Source: Burhinus oedicnemus (Eukaryota; Chordata; Aves; Charadriiformes; Burhinidae). Taken from it: a stretch of 64,000 nt of DNA. Under the pieces are notes generated by a model, which was not told the origin of the DNA, ran no database searches, and worked only from the letters and a program-made list of their open reading frames with translations. The stretch lies in assembly GCA_008921705.1 (NCBI GenBank), contig VFFE01007216.1:260382-324381 (forward strand), written 5' to 3'. The translations under genes were made by a program, and so were the position numbers. Below are positions 13,801-28,800 of the stretch, piece by piece. Every line of letters begins with the position of its first letter. Positions within the stretch are counted from its first letter, which is position 1.

Positions 13801-16800
13801 TTGGCAGGACCAAAAAAATAACATACTTAGAACGTAACAGGGCTTACACATTGCACAGATAAAACTGTGTATTGGTGCATACAAATTAGACAAATGCATG
13901 GTTCCAGTAATCTCTGCTAAACTGAAAATAAAGTGTGAACAGCTCTACCATATATAACGCCAAGACTAACGTGAAAAGCAGACACCCTTGTGGAAAACAA
14001 TCCTGTGTCAGAACCAAAACATATATGAAAAAGCAATAGCAATCCCCCTACCCTAACTGCCCTGCAAAACCGCGTAGACGAAAATTACCTGTAGCAAAGA
14101 TAAAAAAATGGGAGGATGGTGGGAGATGAAATGCCTGAGTTTCTATAAATAACACTCAGATGAACTATGACCAGCAAAATTTATTAAAACCCAGCAACTA
14201 ATACTGAGACATCCTTTTTGCCACACAGCCTCCTGAAACAGATTTAGTTGTATCCATTTTGTATGAGACAGTAAGAGAGGTTTAAAACTGTTACTAGGTC
14301 GTCCTTTGCTCCACAGTGCCCCTGGCTGAGCTGATGGAAGTTTTATGGCTACCCTGGCTGATGTGGGAGCTTGATCATGTGCTGTGGCAGCCACAGCATT
14401 AAATTTCCCAGCGTGTCCCACCCGTCCTCTCCTGCCCCTGCCTCAGACTGTGCTCGCCAAGCTACGTTCCTCTCAGGGGGACCCTCCGCTTTGGGATTCA
14501 TTTCTGCTCCTGCTCAATCACACAGTTACAGGGTATTTCAGGCCATGATGCAGAGTTCATCATTTTAAGCAGATGCTTGGATTCTACTCAAGTTGAAAAA
14601 CATGGTACTAAAAATTTGCAGGAATTCACTGAAATCAACTGTTCATTTTTCTCTCACTTCTGACATAGCAATTCAATACCTTAAAATTTTTCTTTTGCAC
14701 CATCCTGGTTAAGGTAGATATGTCTCTCAGGTTTTTGTTAGAATTTCCCCACCACCACAAACGACACCTCAAATTAAACAACAAAGGGCCAAACCTCTAA
14801 TGCAACTGACAGACAGCTCTTCTTGTATTTAATGATGTGCATGTCTGGCCCAATTTAATTTATAATGATGTTTTTGCTCATTTACAGTTGTCCATAACAA
14901 AACCTGAATGCAAGAATCATGAATAGATTAGCAGAGAAAAATCATCGTCACATTCTAGATTTAGGAGGACAAATACTTTGTACAAACCTGGAACAAAGAG
15001 AGTGTTGGATGGGCATGACAGGAAGCAGCTCTCTATGCCTCCTGTCTTACTACACACTAGCTGAGCCTTGGGAGCTGGTTTGACATTTGGGAGACATTTC
15101 ACCATCTCTGAGGAGGAAGAAAAAAAAAAAAAAAGAGAAATTAAAAAAACAAAATCAGACACTGGCCAACCCAGAACCTTGTGTGCTTCCACTTGCACAC
15201 AGTGGTGAGGAATGGTAGAAGTGGCAACAAGGCCCAGGCATTTCTGAAATAAACACATATTAGGGAGAGAGTATCTTGGATCTGGATCTTGAGCTTGGAC
15301 TTGAAAATGAAACTCCTTCACATTTTTAAACGTAAACTCTAGATCAGTCTTTCCCTCCTATCCTCCACTTTGGAACTGTTCAGGTCCAAATCCGCACTCT
15401 GAAAGGCAGGTGCCTCTCTAATTATGGGCACGCTTCTGTAGGCATGTCTTGATCTCAGAAGCAACAAGTAATACTAATGACCTGAGATGTCCTCTCCCCG
15501 CTTTCAGAGGCACAGCTCTCTGGTTTAACTACCACACCATGCACAGGAGTCACCCTCACAAAGATCTGATTATTTAGATGACTGCTAAAATGGTATTTTC
15601 CACTTCTCACTCCAACCCTTCCAGACTTTTTAATTTCAGCTCCATGCTCAAGCTTCTGGGAGTAGAAAACTTCCCAGCCAGGCAGAGGTGAGGCAGGACA
15701 TGCTGGGATGGAGACGGATAGTCCCACTGGTCCTTTCAGCTGCCATCGAAATGCCCCGAGCAATGTTAGAAGGCACACTGTGACACACAGAGACATCAAC
15801 CATTTCTCATCAGCGCCTACCACACGAGGCACATTGCTCCTTGTGTGATGGAAATATCCAGATTCTCCTCTCAGCTTCATAGCAGGATGAAGAGAGAGTA
15901 TCCTGCAGGTCTCACAAACTGCTGTCTGTATTTGGGTAAGGGACAGTTTGTGTTTTAGATGAAACTACATAAAGTTGTTATGAATTGTTGGACCAGTCTC
16001 TATGCTTCACCCTGAGATGATGGTATGCCACTGAGAATTATAATCCTGCATTTATTTTAGTTTGACATCTTTTGGGACTGAAGTGTTACTTAACTACATC
16101 TTTCTCCACACAAATGACGAGGTTCATTCTCAGCTGCAGCCGGCAGCTGCCATCGCTACCTGCACTGGGGCACCCTCACAGCTTCTCCCCTTTCCCCCGA
16201 GATTTCACCTCTGCACTGACCGCTGGCCAAGTGCAACTGGGCACCTCTTCAAGCAGATATTCACACTCCATCAGCTGGTTAAAATCTCAGCCAGGTGTCT
16301 GGAGAGCAGTTCTTGCTTCAGCCCCATAAAAAACCTGTTCAGGTACATATGCTGTTTCTCCAACTGTTCCTTGCTCTTTCTTCCGAACATGCTCACCTTA
16401 CAAGATGGACTTGGCTGACTCTTGTTTTGCTCATGGCTGACTGTGCTACTGCAAATATAATTTTTCCTACCCCTCAGCTCACCACTGAACCACACCAAGG
16501 TAGTGGGGAGATCAGAGCTGCAGCATCTGAGTCCAGTAGGAAGCAGCCAAACTGGTTTGGGTCTGCCAGGGTTTGGGAAGAGCCCAGTAAAACTGGGATG
16601 AAACGCGGCAATTCAAATGTCATAGCTGGAATGAGCCTTGCCTGGCTTGGCTTGAGTGCAGAGGAAGGGTCCCAGTAGCTACCAGCTGGTTTGTGTTCCT
16701 TGGCCTTACTGCTGGTTAAATATAAATACATAAAAGTCCTTTAAACATAACCTGATGTTCACATCTCAAATATGGGAACAATCATCCTCCACTTACCTCC

Positions 16801-19800
16801 CTCCTAAGGCCTTTTATGTTGCTTTGGTGATGTTTTTAAAGAAATTATTTCTTTGGACTGAGGAGACAACACAAGCGCAAAGTGTCATTGCTGAGCAAAA
16901 CAGGATTTTGTTACTGCAAATGTCTCCAAATCATGTGGCATTCAGGAACATTAGATAGCATTCTCCTCCTTTTTATTGTGCTTTTATAACAATGTAGAAC
17001 GCAGTTTCCTCTAAACAATGTTAGTAATAAAGGCAGGCGATCAGCAGGGAGATGACACTCATTTTAAGCCTCATTAAATTCATCAAGAAAACACTGTATA
17101 TCAGTAGGGAAGGGTGTTCTATTTTCCATCTTCCAACTAAGTATTACAAGTAATGAAGAGAAATTTACAACTAGGAAAATATTTTCAATACAGCCTCTTA
17201 CCATTGAAACAGCATTCTCAGTAGGTTGAGAGGGAATATAGCACAAAACTTCTGTGGTCTAACTATAAACCAGACCTCAAAAAATGTTAGTCCCTGCTGT
17301 TAATTTACAAACTCCTTTCCAGAGGACTAACTGGTACATTGCAAGGGAGACCTAGTGGATAACTAAAAAAAGAGTTAACCATTTCTTACTCCTATAGCAC
17401 TCAGTTCTCTAGATAGCAGTGAAGGTAATATACATGAAAGTAAACAGGAAAAATGAGGTACTTAATTGTAGTTAGGAAGAAAGTTGGTGGAAAAGGCTGA
17501 AACCCAACTTGAGATACTCACCCCCCACCCTGCCCCACCTTGGTTATAAAGTGCTTTCTGTACTGCTGTATCCATATAAGTGAAAAAATGCCACAATTGC
17601 ATGACCATGCAAGAGGCCAGTGTGGTGCTCTCTACTTCAGACTATAGTGCTTTCCCTCAATGTGTGCAGAGATTCCCTGAAGTAAGGTCCCCCCCTTTCT
17701 TGTTCTGTCTTGCTTCCCATTTGGTATTAGACATCAGCCCCAAATGTATTTATGAGAAGTTACTCATGGTTAAAAAAAAACCAAACCCAAACAAAACCCC
17801 CACAGCCTATATTTGACTATGAAAGACCTAACGTATGCCATTCCCATTAAAAACATGAAAACAGAATTAAAATCTCACAGAATGGCAGTAGCCCCGGCCA
17901 AGATTTCCCGTGCTTCAGATGAGACCCTCCCCCAAAAAAAGTCATCTACTTAAAGACTACAAAAATTCAGATCTGCCACAAAGTAGGTGGCTCTAGCAGC
18001 AAGTGCCAATCCTGAGACCATTTTAGTGGTCTCAGGATTTGTGCTCATCACAATTAATACTTCTGACACAGCTTGTGTCAGTAGTTTATATTAAGCAGGA
18101 AATAACTTGAAAAATTGGGGTATGGTGCTGTGAATGTAGATATTAACCTGAATACCTAGATTAGCCTTAGAGGGAAACAGAGTTATAGCTGAGGTCACAG
18201 AGGTGGACAAAGGACAAATAAAGGACAAAACTATAGAATACACAAAATACTACTACTACTACTACTACTACTTAGATTTGTGTGAATGGAATCCTATAAT
18301 TAAAAAAAGAATCAACACAAATAAAATCCAACATATTGCCCATTCTCTAATCCACCTTCTGTTATTTCCTAGCCCATGGACCCCCACAGGGTCAAGTGTT
18401 AGCCGAGTTTATAAAATTAATTTGGGAATCTGTATTGTGCAAATGCAGCATCCCTCAGACAAAACCACAGGCTTTTCCACCCTCCTGAAGAACGGGAGCA
18501 TCACCACAATCACCTCTGAGTCAGTCTCCCACACTTACCAACGCAGTCCTTTTTATTCCAGTGCAGTTTCTTTCCAGCTGGACAGATGCACTCATAGCTC
18601 CCCATGGTATTAAGACACCCATAGTCACAGCTACCATTGCTGATGCTGCATTCATCAATATCTAAAATGTAATTAAAATTGAGAATAGTATTAACCATAG
18701 GTAGACATGTATACTGTGCATTAAGATACTATGTGTATAAAGATATCTGTTTCTACTGTATCTTTTATATTTAAATCTATATAAACATGTATAAATGCAG
18801 ACAATACTCACATCGAACAATCTGCATGTGTTTGTCCTTAGACACACATGTAGCTCCTACCCTCTCAAGAATTTATGCATATGATACAATTTACTTGCCA
18901 GGACTAGTTACACTGAAATTCTTGGAAGTACAAGTTACAAAACACACTCAGAAGTCTCTGCAGCATCTGGACAATGATGTATATTGCATTAAATGCAAAA
19001 ATGTCAAAGGCATAAACATCTGTGAGATTAGATCACTTTTGCATAACAGGGAGATAAATTCTCCATAGTGATTCACAGAGTTTGCTTCTATAAATTATTC
19101 AGATGAAGGAGGAAACTATATATTTGATAGGAACCTAGCAGCTGAAATGTAGTTTAGTCTTCTACTCCTCAAATAAAAATGAAAGGTGAAAGCTTGCAAG
19201 AAGGCAAAGAAATTACTGGATATGGTATCACTGATACTCCACGTAAAATCTTTCAACTTTAGATACATTAGATAAGTATTTGGTCAATATGAGGTATAAC
19301 CTTTTTAGTCTATGCAATCAGCATTTATATACTTGTGCCGACATGGCCTCCTCTCCTCCCACCACCAGAAAGTATGTTTATCCATCATGCTCAAGAAGAG
19401 TTGTGCAGCCATGTACTCACCTCTTGATCATGCTCAGGCACATTTGGGACACTAGGTGGCACAGGCCAGAATTGTTATATGGCACTAGTGAACCATCAGC
19501 TCGACATCGCTGCTCCAGACTCTTTTAATTTACTAGTATAGCCATAACCTAAAAGCCCTTGTTGTGAACCACAGCCCCCTTATTTTAGGCACTGCACTAA
19601 CCTCAACAATAAGTGGTTTCTGCCCTTTGAACACAGCTACCCATCTGCTTGCTAAATGGTAGCGTTACTGTAATAGACTTTTACAAGCCATGCAGGTTGC
19701 GCCATTTGGCATATGTTCAAATGAGCTAGAATGACACCAAATCAACATGAGATACACTGAATTGCTAATACTCTGGCTTAATGATAGGCCTCAAAACGTA

Positions 19801-22800
19801 ACTGTAGAAAGAAAACGGTCACTTAATGTGTTTCTAAGGAAGGTCTGGCCATAAAGGCTCACAGGCTGAGCATCTAACTGCCTTTCCAAACCACGCCTGA
19901 GCCCAGGCTTGAGCTCTGACTGCTGTGTGCTTGGCACTGTGTGAATCCATACGGTTTGCAGGAACGCAGTCCGAGTTCAAGCCAGCTCTCCCCAGGCCTC
20001 CGTTTTGGAGCCCAGTGACCCTGTCTGAAGGCAGTGGATGAGGTACTGGTAGGAGGTGGGGTTGATGAGGGATCGGGCTCAAGCACACAGTTAGGCCCTG
20101 CAGTGGTTAACAAGTGCCAGCCCATACATATTAGCCTAGTTTTCCTCTGGCAACATGGGGCACTTGGTGGGAACATGGGAGTATTTACCGGGGCAGCTGC
20201 TGGAATCCCGAAAAGGCTTTCTATTTTTGATGCAACATTTTAGCCTGTGTGGTTAAACAAAAATCTAGAAAGCATGGAGTACATGCATAAAAGAAACTGA
20301 GAAAGACACCCTAATACGACAGGCATGTTTCTAGACAACGTTATGATTTTTGGGTCACAGTCAGGACTTCTGGAGGTCCTGGGTCAGCAGTTCCAAAAAC
20401 TGACATGGGAGATAGTCCCAGAAAAAACTTCTTCTGGGAAATTTTGTACATAGTGGTCAGGCTTATGCTGAGCGGGATCTACTTGTGAACCCATACTTTG
20501 AAACACGCATTTAGCCCACAGTGTGCCTGCCAGTGAGCTCTGGCCAAACTGTTCAAACCCGAGCTCCTGCTGTCAAGTACCTCAGCCCAGAAGCAAGCTC
20601 CTGAAGCAGCAGCCAAATTCCCGAAGGCATCGAACAGTCCTGCAGATTTTATTGACTTTCCTAAGCCAATATATACTGCAAGTAGGGCTTTACATAAACA
20701 GGTGGTGTAAGCACTAGCACTGTCCTTCTACAAGATTCCCTTATGATACATCACTTTTATTACAAGAGATGCCATGAAAGGGATCCCAGAGAGAGCAACA
20801 AGGGTTGCCCCTCAGCATGGAAGGCCCAGAACAAGGACACTGCCATGTGGTTTATTAATTACTAGTAGAGGGGAAGCAAGATGGAGAGAAAGTTTACTAA
20901 GAGGCAAGCTTGCACCAAATCTTTTTGAAGTTTCTCATTATTTCTCTCTAGTTTTGACTTCTGCTCAGTGCCACATGGATGTCAGCCAGGGTACATTATT
21001 TGTTCCACTGTAAACATTGCTCTCCAGGGCTGACTAAAACTAATGATAGGCCTGAGCGGCAAAGCTCAGGGCCTGGACAAGTCTGGATTCAGAGCTCTGA
21101 TTTTGGATCTGCCCATTACGGAAAAAAGCAGGAGGTTTGGATCTGGTCATGTTTTTGCCTGAAGCTCAGCACTGAGTATTTCCAGTCAGAAATTTTGTCC
21201 TACTTCGGTCTTATTGCAGCTGAACTGAGGCTGAAGATTATTTAAAGACTGACCCCCAAACTTTGAGGTTTTGCCTAAATTAATACATACATTAAGTCAC
21301 CAAGGAATTAACAGTGAAACTGAAGAACAGTCTCTCCACACCCCACATGCCATAGGTCCTCAAAACTTTCAGACTCTGATTTTGCTTTCAGAACTTCCCT
21401 CAAGCGGAGTCTTTTTCCAAAATCTTTTCTTAGATGGACTCCTATTTCTCCTCCAGCCTGCCTCTACTGTACAGTGAATTCATTTTTTACTTATCCGCCT
21501 CTATACAAGAGATACAAACATACACCCCCCCACACCTTTCTCCCAAAGAGAAGCCAGGCAGAGATATCATTAGCAGTGTATCACATTAACCCTACAAAAT
21601 CAGGCAAACTCGGCACTCGGACAGAAGTGAGGGGCTAACATCTGTTTCTGCTACATCAGTTTGCATGGCACAAACCGGATCACATGGGAATGGAAACAAC
21701 ATGAGCCTTTAATTGTATCTTTTTGGCTCAGTCTGTAGCACAATTTACTTATGAATACATAGAGGACAACTCTTGCATATAATATGTACTGCAATACCTG
21801 CTACACAAATTAAGAGCCATTAGGGCCCAACACTGTTCTCAGCAATTCCTCTAGCATGCTTTCCCTGGGCTAAGTCTGACTCATATCAGAACCTGGCCTG
21901 AATACATAGCTTTTGTGGACTTAAAGTCAGGGCTTTGTTTATAGTACGATGCAAGCTTTATTTAGCTTGTATCTTAAATAATTTGAATAATCAAATAACT
22001 AACTATTAACCATATTTTAACTAAACAAAATCATTTAGTTTTACATTTAAAAATAGCATGGAGAGTTTCTTTTGTGTCAGTATTTTCTAGTAAGTAATTT
22101 AGATTCACGGTTTTCAGGTTTTATTATAATTTTCTCTTTTCCCTTTTGTGTAATGCTGACCTGATTGGTTAAAAGCATAATTCGGACCTAATACACTTAA
22201 CAAATCCCTCAAAAAAACCCATTTATTCTCCTTTGATCATTGTTCTGAACACAATCAAAACCTACCCCACTTATTAAACATTCAGGCAGGAGACCACAGG
22301 GATACCTGGGCGTGTTAGCCAGGCCAGTGGCAGGCAGTCTCGTCCTGTGATACCCCTGGCAAACACTGGACTTAATTTGAGTGCTCTGAAATTCTCCTGC
22401 CTTGATCAAGTAGAAATTGAACGTCTAATTTGGTCACTGTGGTAATACTGCCCAATGATGCACTTTAAAATATCCTTCTCCTGGACAAGCAAACATTACA
22501 GCACCAATTCTTTCCAGTTATGTCAAAAAGGCTGAAGAGCTGAAGTAGCTCCACAGAAGATGGGAAGAAGGTATCCCGCAGCCTTCCATTATGAGTTTCA
22601 CAGGCAGTTTATGTTGCAGTCTGGTAAGGACAAATACTAATCGAGCCAAAATTTGTAAACTTTGTAAAATTGACACCCTTCTCCTATTCTCTTTGTTGCC
22701 CATCATTTGAAGCATTCCTTCTGTAAATACAATTGTGACTAACCTCACTCCTGTGGAAGTACGGATTGGTACCCTGTGCTTGTAAACTCTGTAAGGAGCT

Positions 22801-25800
22801 TTACCCTGTACAGTGCGATGAACCCCAGCCACGAGGCTGCTTTGCGATGGTTGTGGAAGAATGGCTGCATCCATGCAGCAGTGGATGCAAGTGTCAGAGC
22901 TGCAGGCTTCTCGTCTATACTGAGGCCGCTATGTACCACCATCAAAAAATGCAAGGGTATTGTTTCTTATGTTCTTCTCTTGGGAATGCTTCAGCAAATT
23001 TGAGATGCTGAAATTTTAGTTAATACCCAGCTCATGCTATTTTAGCTTTCTTGGTTTTTCATCTCCTGTTCTAAAATTTTCAGCTAAAAGAATGTGTGGC
23101 TCAGTAAACAGTTCACAAAGCAAATAGATAAGCAAAACTCAGTTTCCAAACCTCCACAGTGCGTCAGTCCGTACAAGGTGTAGCCTTTATGGCAGAGACA
23201 TTCAAAGCTTCCAGGGTAGTTGATGCAGGTGTGATCACAGGTCCTTTCAAAGGAACACTCATCTATATCTGAATTAATAGAAAAAGCATTAAGAAATTAG
23301 AATTCAGTTAAACTGAATGGCTAGAATTTCACATTCAGTTGCAACATCTTGTTACTGATAAAGTATAATGTATCATCCCAGGTAAAATCTGAATAAAATG
23401 TCGTTCTCATCCCTCTAGTGCCATATAAAGAAAGGACTTGCAGGTACATGGCAAAAGGTAAGAAATGATAATTTAAGAAAACACATGAAGACTGTACTAT
23501 ATACATTCACCATTAGATGGCAACCTTTAACTTCTGATCATATTTATCCAGCAGGGCTGTGGGGGTATTAAGGTTTTGGGGGGTTAGTGGTACAATGAAA
23601 AAAAGTTTTGGGTTGAATCAAGTCATTCCCTCTTTCATCAACCATTCCTCTCACATCTTGCCCACCAGAAATGGGAGTTGCTCACAGACTTCTGCTCTGC
23701 CTACCCAGGACTGTACAGACAGCTACAAAGGGGCAGGCAAAACCCTGCCTGAGAACAAGCCAGTATCAGGAATGGACAGGCAGCACCTAAGACACAGGAA
23801 ATCTGAGTCCAAAGTCCACATGCTACCTAAGTCAAGAAAATTTGACCTCTTCCCCTTAAAAAAAGTCAGGCATCTCTAATTATCAATGCTTACTAATGGG
23901 AAACCCTTATTTACATAGCCTCTTTCATCCATCAGCCTATGAAGAAAGCGATTAACAGCACATTGCTTCGAAGATAGTACAAAGGTTTTGCTGAGCAGGG
24001 TGATATAAAGGTTTATTTGACAACAGTCATGACTGAATGGACTTGCTGAAATCATTACATTAAAGGTTACATTTAAAGGTACCTTAAATAGCAATGTGTG
24101 CAAAATAACAACACTTTTGAGTGAATTTTATCCTCAAACAATTAGTTTTTTAGAAATCCTCTTCAGTGATTAATTTCTTCTGTTAAAAGGTTAGAAAAAT
24201 TAATACAGTGGCATTATTTGAGAGTGGTAACTTCAACAAATCTCATTTCTCCAATATTCCTGAGATACAAATGAATGGAATAGTATTGCTCTAATAGCTT
24301 GCACACTTTCTAGAATTGCTTATTAAGAACATAACCTGAGCAACACCACTACTATATATAACTCGGATTTTCATATCGTACATGCTTAGAAAGCTGTGTG
24401 CTTGAAAAAACTTCAAAACTCACCAATACTTAAGGGTATGCTACCCAATTCCTATATCCAAGTATTATTTATATAGTTTTGATATTTAATGAAACATTCT
24501 AGGTCTCATCCTGCTATTATAAATGCAAATACTTCACTTCAAGTACTATAAAATTAAGATATTGTATGTGTACACAAACCCAAAATCTGTGTGAGAGTTT
24601 ATGCACAAATTTAAAATGTTGTAAACAGCTATATTTTCTATGATCTCCAATTTTAAGTGTTTAAAAACATTCATACAAAAAGAGAATTCACAATGGGGAA
24701 AGCAACTGTTCAGGCAAATGCATAACATAAAATGAAATACACATGATGAACAAAAATCTATGCCATCCAGTTTTATGTGTGCAACACAATGACTTGTTAC
24801 GATCAAGCAGCCAAAACCAGACAACTGAGATTTTCTCTTTTTAAAATCTATTTTATTTTAACACATTTTATATGCATTTAAAAATATCATTATTTGAGTT
24901 CTGAAAGTAATTTATTTTTAAGGTTTCCTTTATAGTTTCAGTTTTCTCTAAATAAATACATAAAGTAAAATCATTTGGGAATGAACACTGCAGTTACAGT
25001 TTTAAAGGATTTTTAATGTGTAAGAAGCCAAATCATACATCATGGTTTAATTCACATGTAACCATGTTCGCTACACGGTATTACAGGAAATTTACAAATG
25101 CAGTTAATTTTCTGGCCTCTGACTTACCTTGGAAAGCTCTTTTTCAAAAATAATTTCATATTTCTCAATAGCGATGTTATCCTGTACTATTTTAGTCAAT
25201 GGGGTTCACGCCTTGCTTTCACACATACCACTTTGTGTTGTTACATATTATGGCTTAGGCCTTTACAGGTTTTTCTTCACATTAAGAAGGATGCATATCT
25301 CTCTTTGCCTGTGGAAACAACAGTCTGCCTGATAGTATGACCAGCCAGCTGCTTGCCAAGTAACAGGCACTCATGATGGACAAATGCATTTCTGTTACAC
25401 AACATATCAGCTACTCATAAACTTCTATTGCTTGCACTGGCTGGCAGAGACGCTGAAACAAACACTTTTATTATAGTACATAGACTGCTATTAAAAGCTT
25501 TTTCACCATTTAAACCCCTTATCCCACCTCCCGCTGCTAGTCTCATAAATTCAACCTCTGCTGAATTCAGCATCTTGCTTTGGCTGACCGAACGTGGAAA
25601 GCCTCCTTGCAGGTTTTTCCTTGCTTAACAACAAGCACCTTGGCCCCCTCTCCTCCTCGCCTGTGGAGGACAGGGCAAGGCACTGCCTAGCCGAGCTTTC
25701 CACAGCGCCCTATCTGCAGAATCACCAGTCCCCTGAGGAATTCAGCACTGGGCATAGAAAAGGGAAAAATATGCACCACATGGTCTTCACTAAAAGAAAC

Positions 25801-28800
25801 CGGTGGTGTGATACAGGATGCTGAAATCCTCTCCCTTTTTTTTTTTTAAAAAAAACCCAACTCTGAAATCTGTGTTCTGGATGCTGTTATCCCCTGGCTC
25901 CCAGGAACTTTGAAGATGGTCCTCAGACCTTTGTGGTACTCCACAATACTTCTCCATATTTAGTCTGAAAGGATGTGCTTATTTCCCACCACTCTCATAA
26001 TACAGGTATATCTCGTAAGAGACTGAGGAGCACTTGGTTTTCACCTTCACAGCTGTGGGTTTCAAAACCTGCTTACCACACAACTGAGAACAAACGTAGG
26101 TATCAAAATCTTTGTCTCCTTTGTACAAACAACACTACACAATCTGGTAGCATTATCTACTGAAGAGAAGCCCAAAAATACAAAAGCAGAGATGTGGCAG
26201 GTTACAGCTAAAGAATTGAGAAAAAATAATTTCTCTTTCAGTTTTGCGGCTGACGCCCGCCCTCAAAACATGTACACACTCAAACACACACACATTTTCA
26301 TATCGGATCACTCTGAATTTCCCCCCTCCCACACACCAAAACAAATACTGAGAAATTAACTTTCTGGGTCTGGGGCACTCTTGAAACGATTTAGAAGTTA
26401 TTTAAATTAAGTTTTTGAACTATTTCAACATGAAAAGTCAAAATGTTTTGTTTTCAAGGAACTGCAGTGGAAAACTTCAACTTGAGGTTAAAGTTTCTCT
26501 TCTATTTTTAGCTGAATTTGGCATGAATTCAGAAATATTCCAAGCTGTCTCGGAACATTCAGATTTGCTAATGCACTTATTTGACATCAGACACATTCTT
26601 TTTACTTTCACTTAGTCAAAAATTCCTATCACATTCACCACTGTAATCAGCATACGTGATTGTGTCATTTCAGCATATTAAGAGACATCTTCACAACTTA
26701 ACTGTTTGAAGCTTACAGGAACTATGGGGCTAAATTCATCTTCAGTAGTACATGAATCAGTTTCCTGCCAGAGGCAGGTTTTTTTAGGATTACTAATGGT
26801 AGCATGTAACTACTAAGATAAGGAACTCCCCACTTCACAGCAGACAACTCAGTGGGAGTGCCAAGTTCAGGGGTTGGAGCAGATGACCTCCAAAGGTCCC
26901 CTCCAACCTCCACCACTGATTCACGCGCACACTGGTTGTCCCAGCCCTCTCTAAAGGAACTCTCTTTATGGTGTCCTGTGCTGCTGAGAGCTCTCCTTCC
27001 AGCTGCTGTTTCCATGACATCAAGGCATCATCTCAGGCTCAGTGAAGTCCAACATCTCTTCTATCAATCCATGTTCTCATCTCCAAAGAGAATGTTTGAA
27101 CCATGGAAGCACTCCTTTATTTTTGCCTAGAAGGGGTTCAACTCAAAGAGATTGTTTATTAAGAGGTTTACTAAAAGAGCAGGATTTCCCTGTGTTTTTG
27201 AGGGAAGCAATTGTTGCCAACAGTGGTCATGCCTGATAACACTTGTTTGGCTCTGTTCCTATTATTTCGAGTCAGCATTTGGATTTTATTGTTGATTTTT
27301 CAATCATACTTAGCTTTCTTTTTTTTTTAGAATTTCATGCTTTCACACATTAAACGATTTCATAATGATTTTTATTTTTCTTGAATATAATGTTTGTTAG
27401 TGGGTTGTCAGTAACGGAAAGTAAAGTCTTCCATCTATCTCCAGAAGGGAGCTACCACAGATCAAAATTCTTCTAAGTTTCCTCACACAGATATGTCTCA
27501 AAGGTGACCTGAGGGAGCAGGGAGAAAGCAGCTCATTTTCCGTGCTCATTCAAGTTCCTGCCCTTTCCACTGATGCTGCCAGTAGACTCCCAATTACAGT
27601 AGCACCAATTGTTCTGGTGGTTTGTGTGATGTGGACACTGACTCATTTGTGGATGTAGAGTGCAGGGCACCAAGAAGCCATCACACAGTAATGATTTTTG
27701 CTAAATCTGAAACTCAGCTGGATTCCTACCAGCAGCTCTGAAGTGAAAGGCTCCTTTCTGTACTCTGTTTCCAGTCCTCAAATGCAGTCCCCTGTATTCT
27801 TGATTGTCATTGCTTTCTTCTCTACAACAAATTTCAGAGTAATTAAAAGAAATCAATGATCAGGAAACCAAAGTGTAATGCAGGACATTTCCAAAAAGCA
27901 GTAGCATTGCAAGCAAGCAGGTGAGGCTGGTAAATAGCACTGTTTAAATAGAGACGTTTTGAGGACTGCAAACTGATGTAGAAACTGCTATGACTCCCTC
28001 ACAGAATGTACACATGCAAAATTCACTCGCACAGAGGTATACATGTGATTTGGGGGTTGTGGTTATGGAACTCAACAATTCAACGCCCAGTTTGCCCAAT
28101 CTCACATTAAAAATTTGCTGCAAAAATAAGGATTTCCCCTCTCTTTCTTCCTTAGTATCACTTTGTTTGTTAATATCAATAACAAGTGAAGAAACTGGTT
28201 AGAGAAAACTAATGGTCATCATGACAGCTTTTATCTGAGACATACATTAAGCAACTAGGTGAACTTATGAAACTGGGAGCCTCCTTCCAAAATACAGGCC
28301 ACATATGATGCCCGAACAAGAGTTTGCTGCTTGAAGTATTTTTTATGTGGTCTAAAAACAAACATGGCAAGGGGAGATCACTGTTGTTTGACAGCGCTGT
28401 TGTGTTACAGAGAACAACACAGGAGGGGCTCAAACACAATGAACAGAAGCTATAACAGGGCTTTGGGACAGAGTGCAGACTGTAATGATTCTGGACACTG
28501 TGAGCAAAGAACCCATCTCATATTTGATTTGTTTGTGTTCAGTGAGGCAAGACATGAAGTATACGCTAGATCACTGCATATATGCAAAATATATACATTA
28601 AATTTAAATATACCATTTCAAATGGAAATACAATAGAAAAGAAATACTTTTTGTTTAAAAATAGAAAATAAAATAAAAAGAGAAGGAAGTACCAATCTCT
28701 GCTACCAATGCCTTCATCAGTAGAAGCGACTCATGACACCCTCAATGCTGGTAGATCCCTTCAGCCAAAAATGGTCACAATATTACAGTAATACTTTGAG

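Larger units (their letters stand above)
15108..18538 (-). other. SCUBE1 intron, 3,431 bp
   Basis: GT-AG intron with donor GTTG/GTAAGTG after EGF9. It contains a perfect 13-bp inverted repeat (18008-18039) and a (TAC)8 microsatellite (18248-18271). A GC-richer part around 15450-16700 has several short open frames on both strands, none recognisable as a protein. Confidence 0.8.

Noticed and set aside
15455..15880. 141-codon minus-strand open frame inside a SCUBE1 intron
   Set aside because: Same strand as the gene, but no family similarity and the spliced frame is already complete without it.
22766..23011. Cysteine-rich + strand open frame near the EGF8 exon, resembling a zinc finger or EGF fragment
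   Set aside because: Cysteine spacing fits neither EGF nor a known finger, it lies on the strand opposite the gene, and no splice sites frame it.
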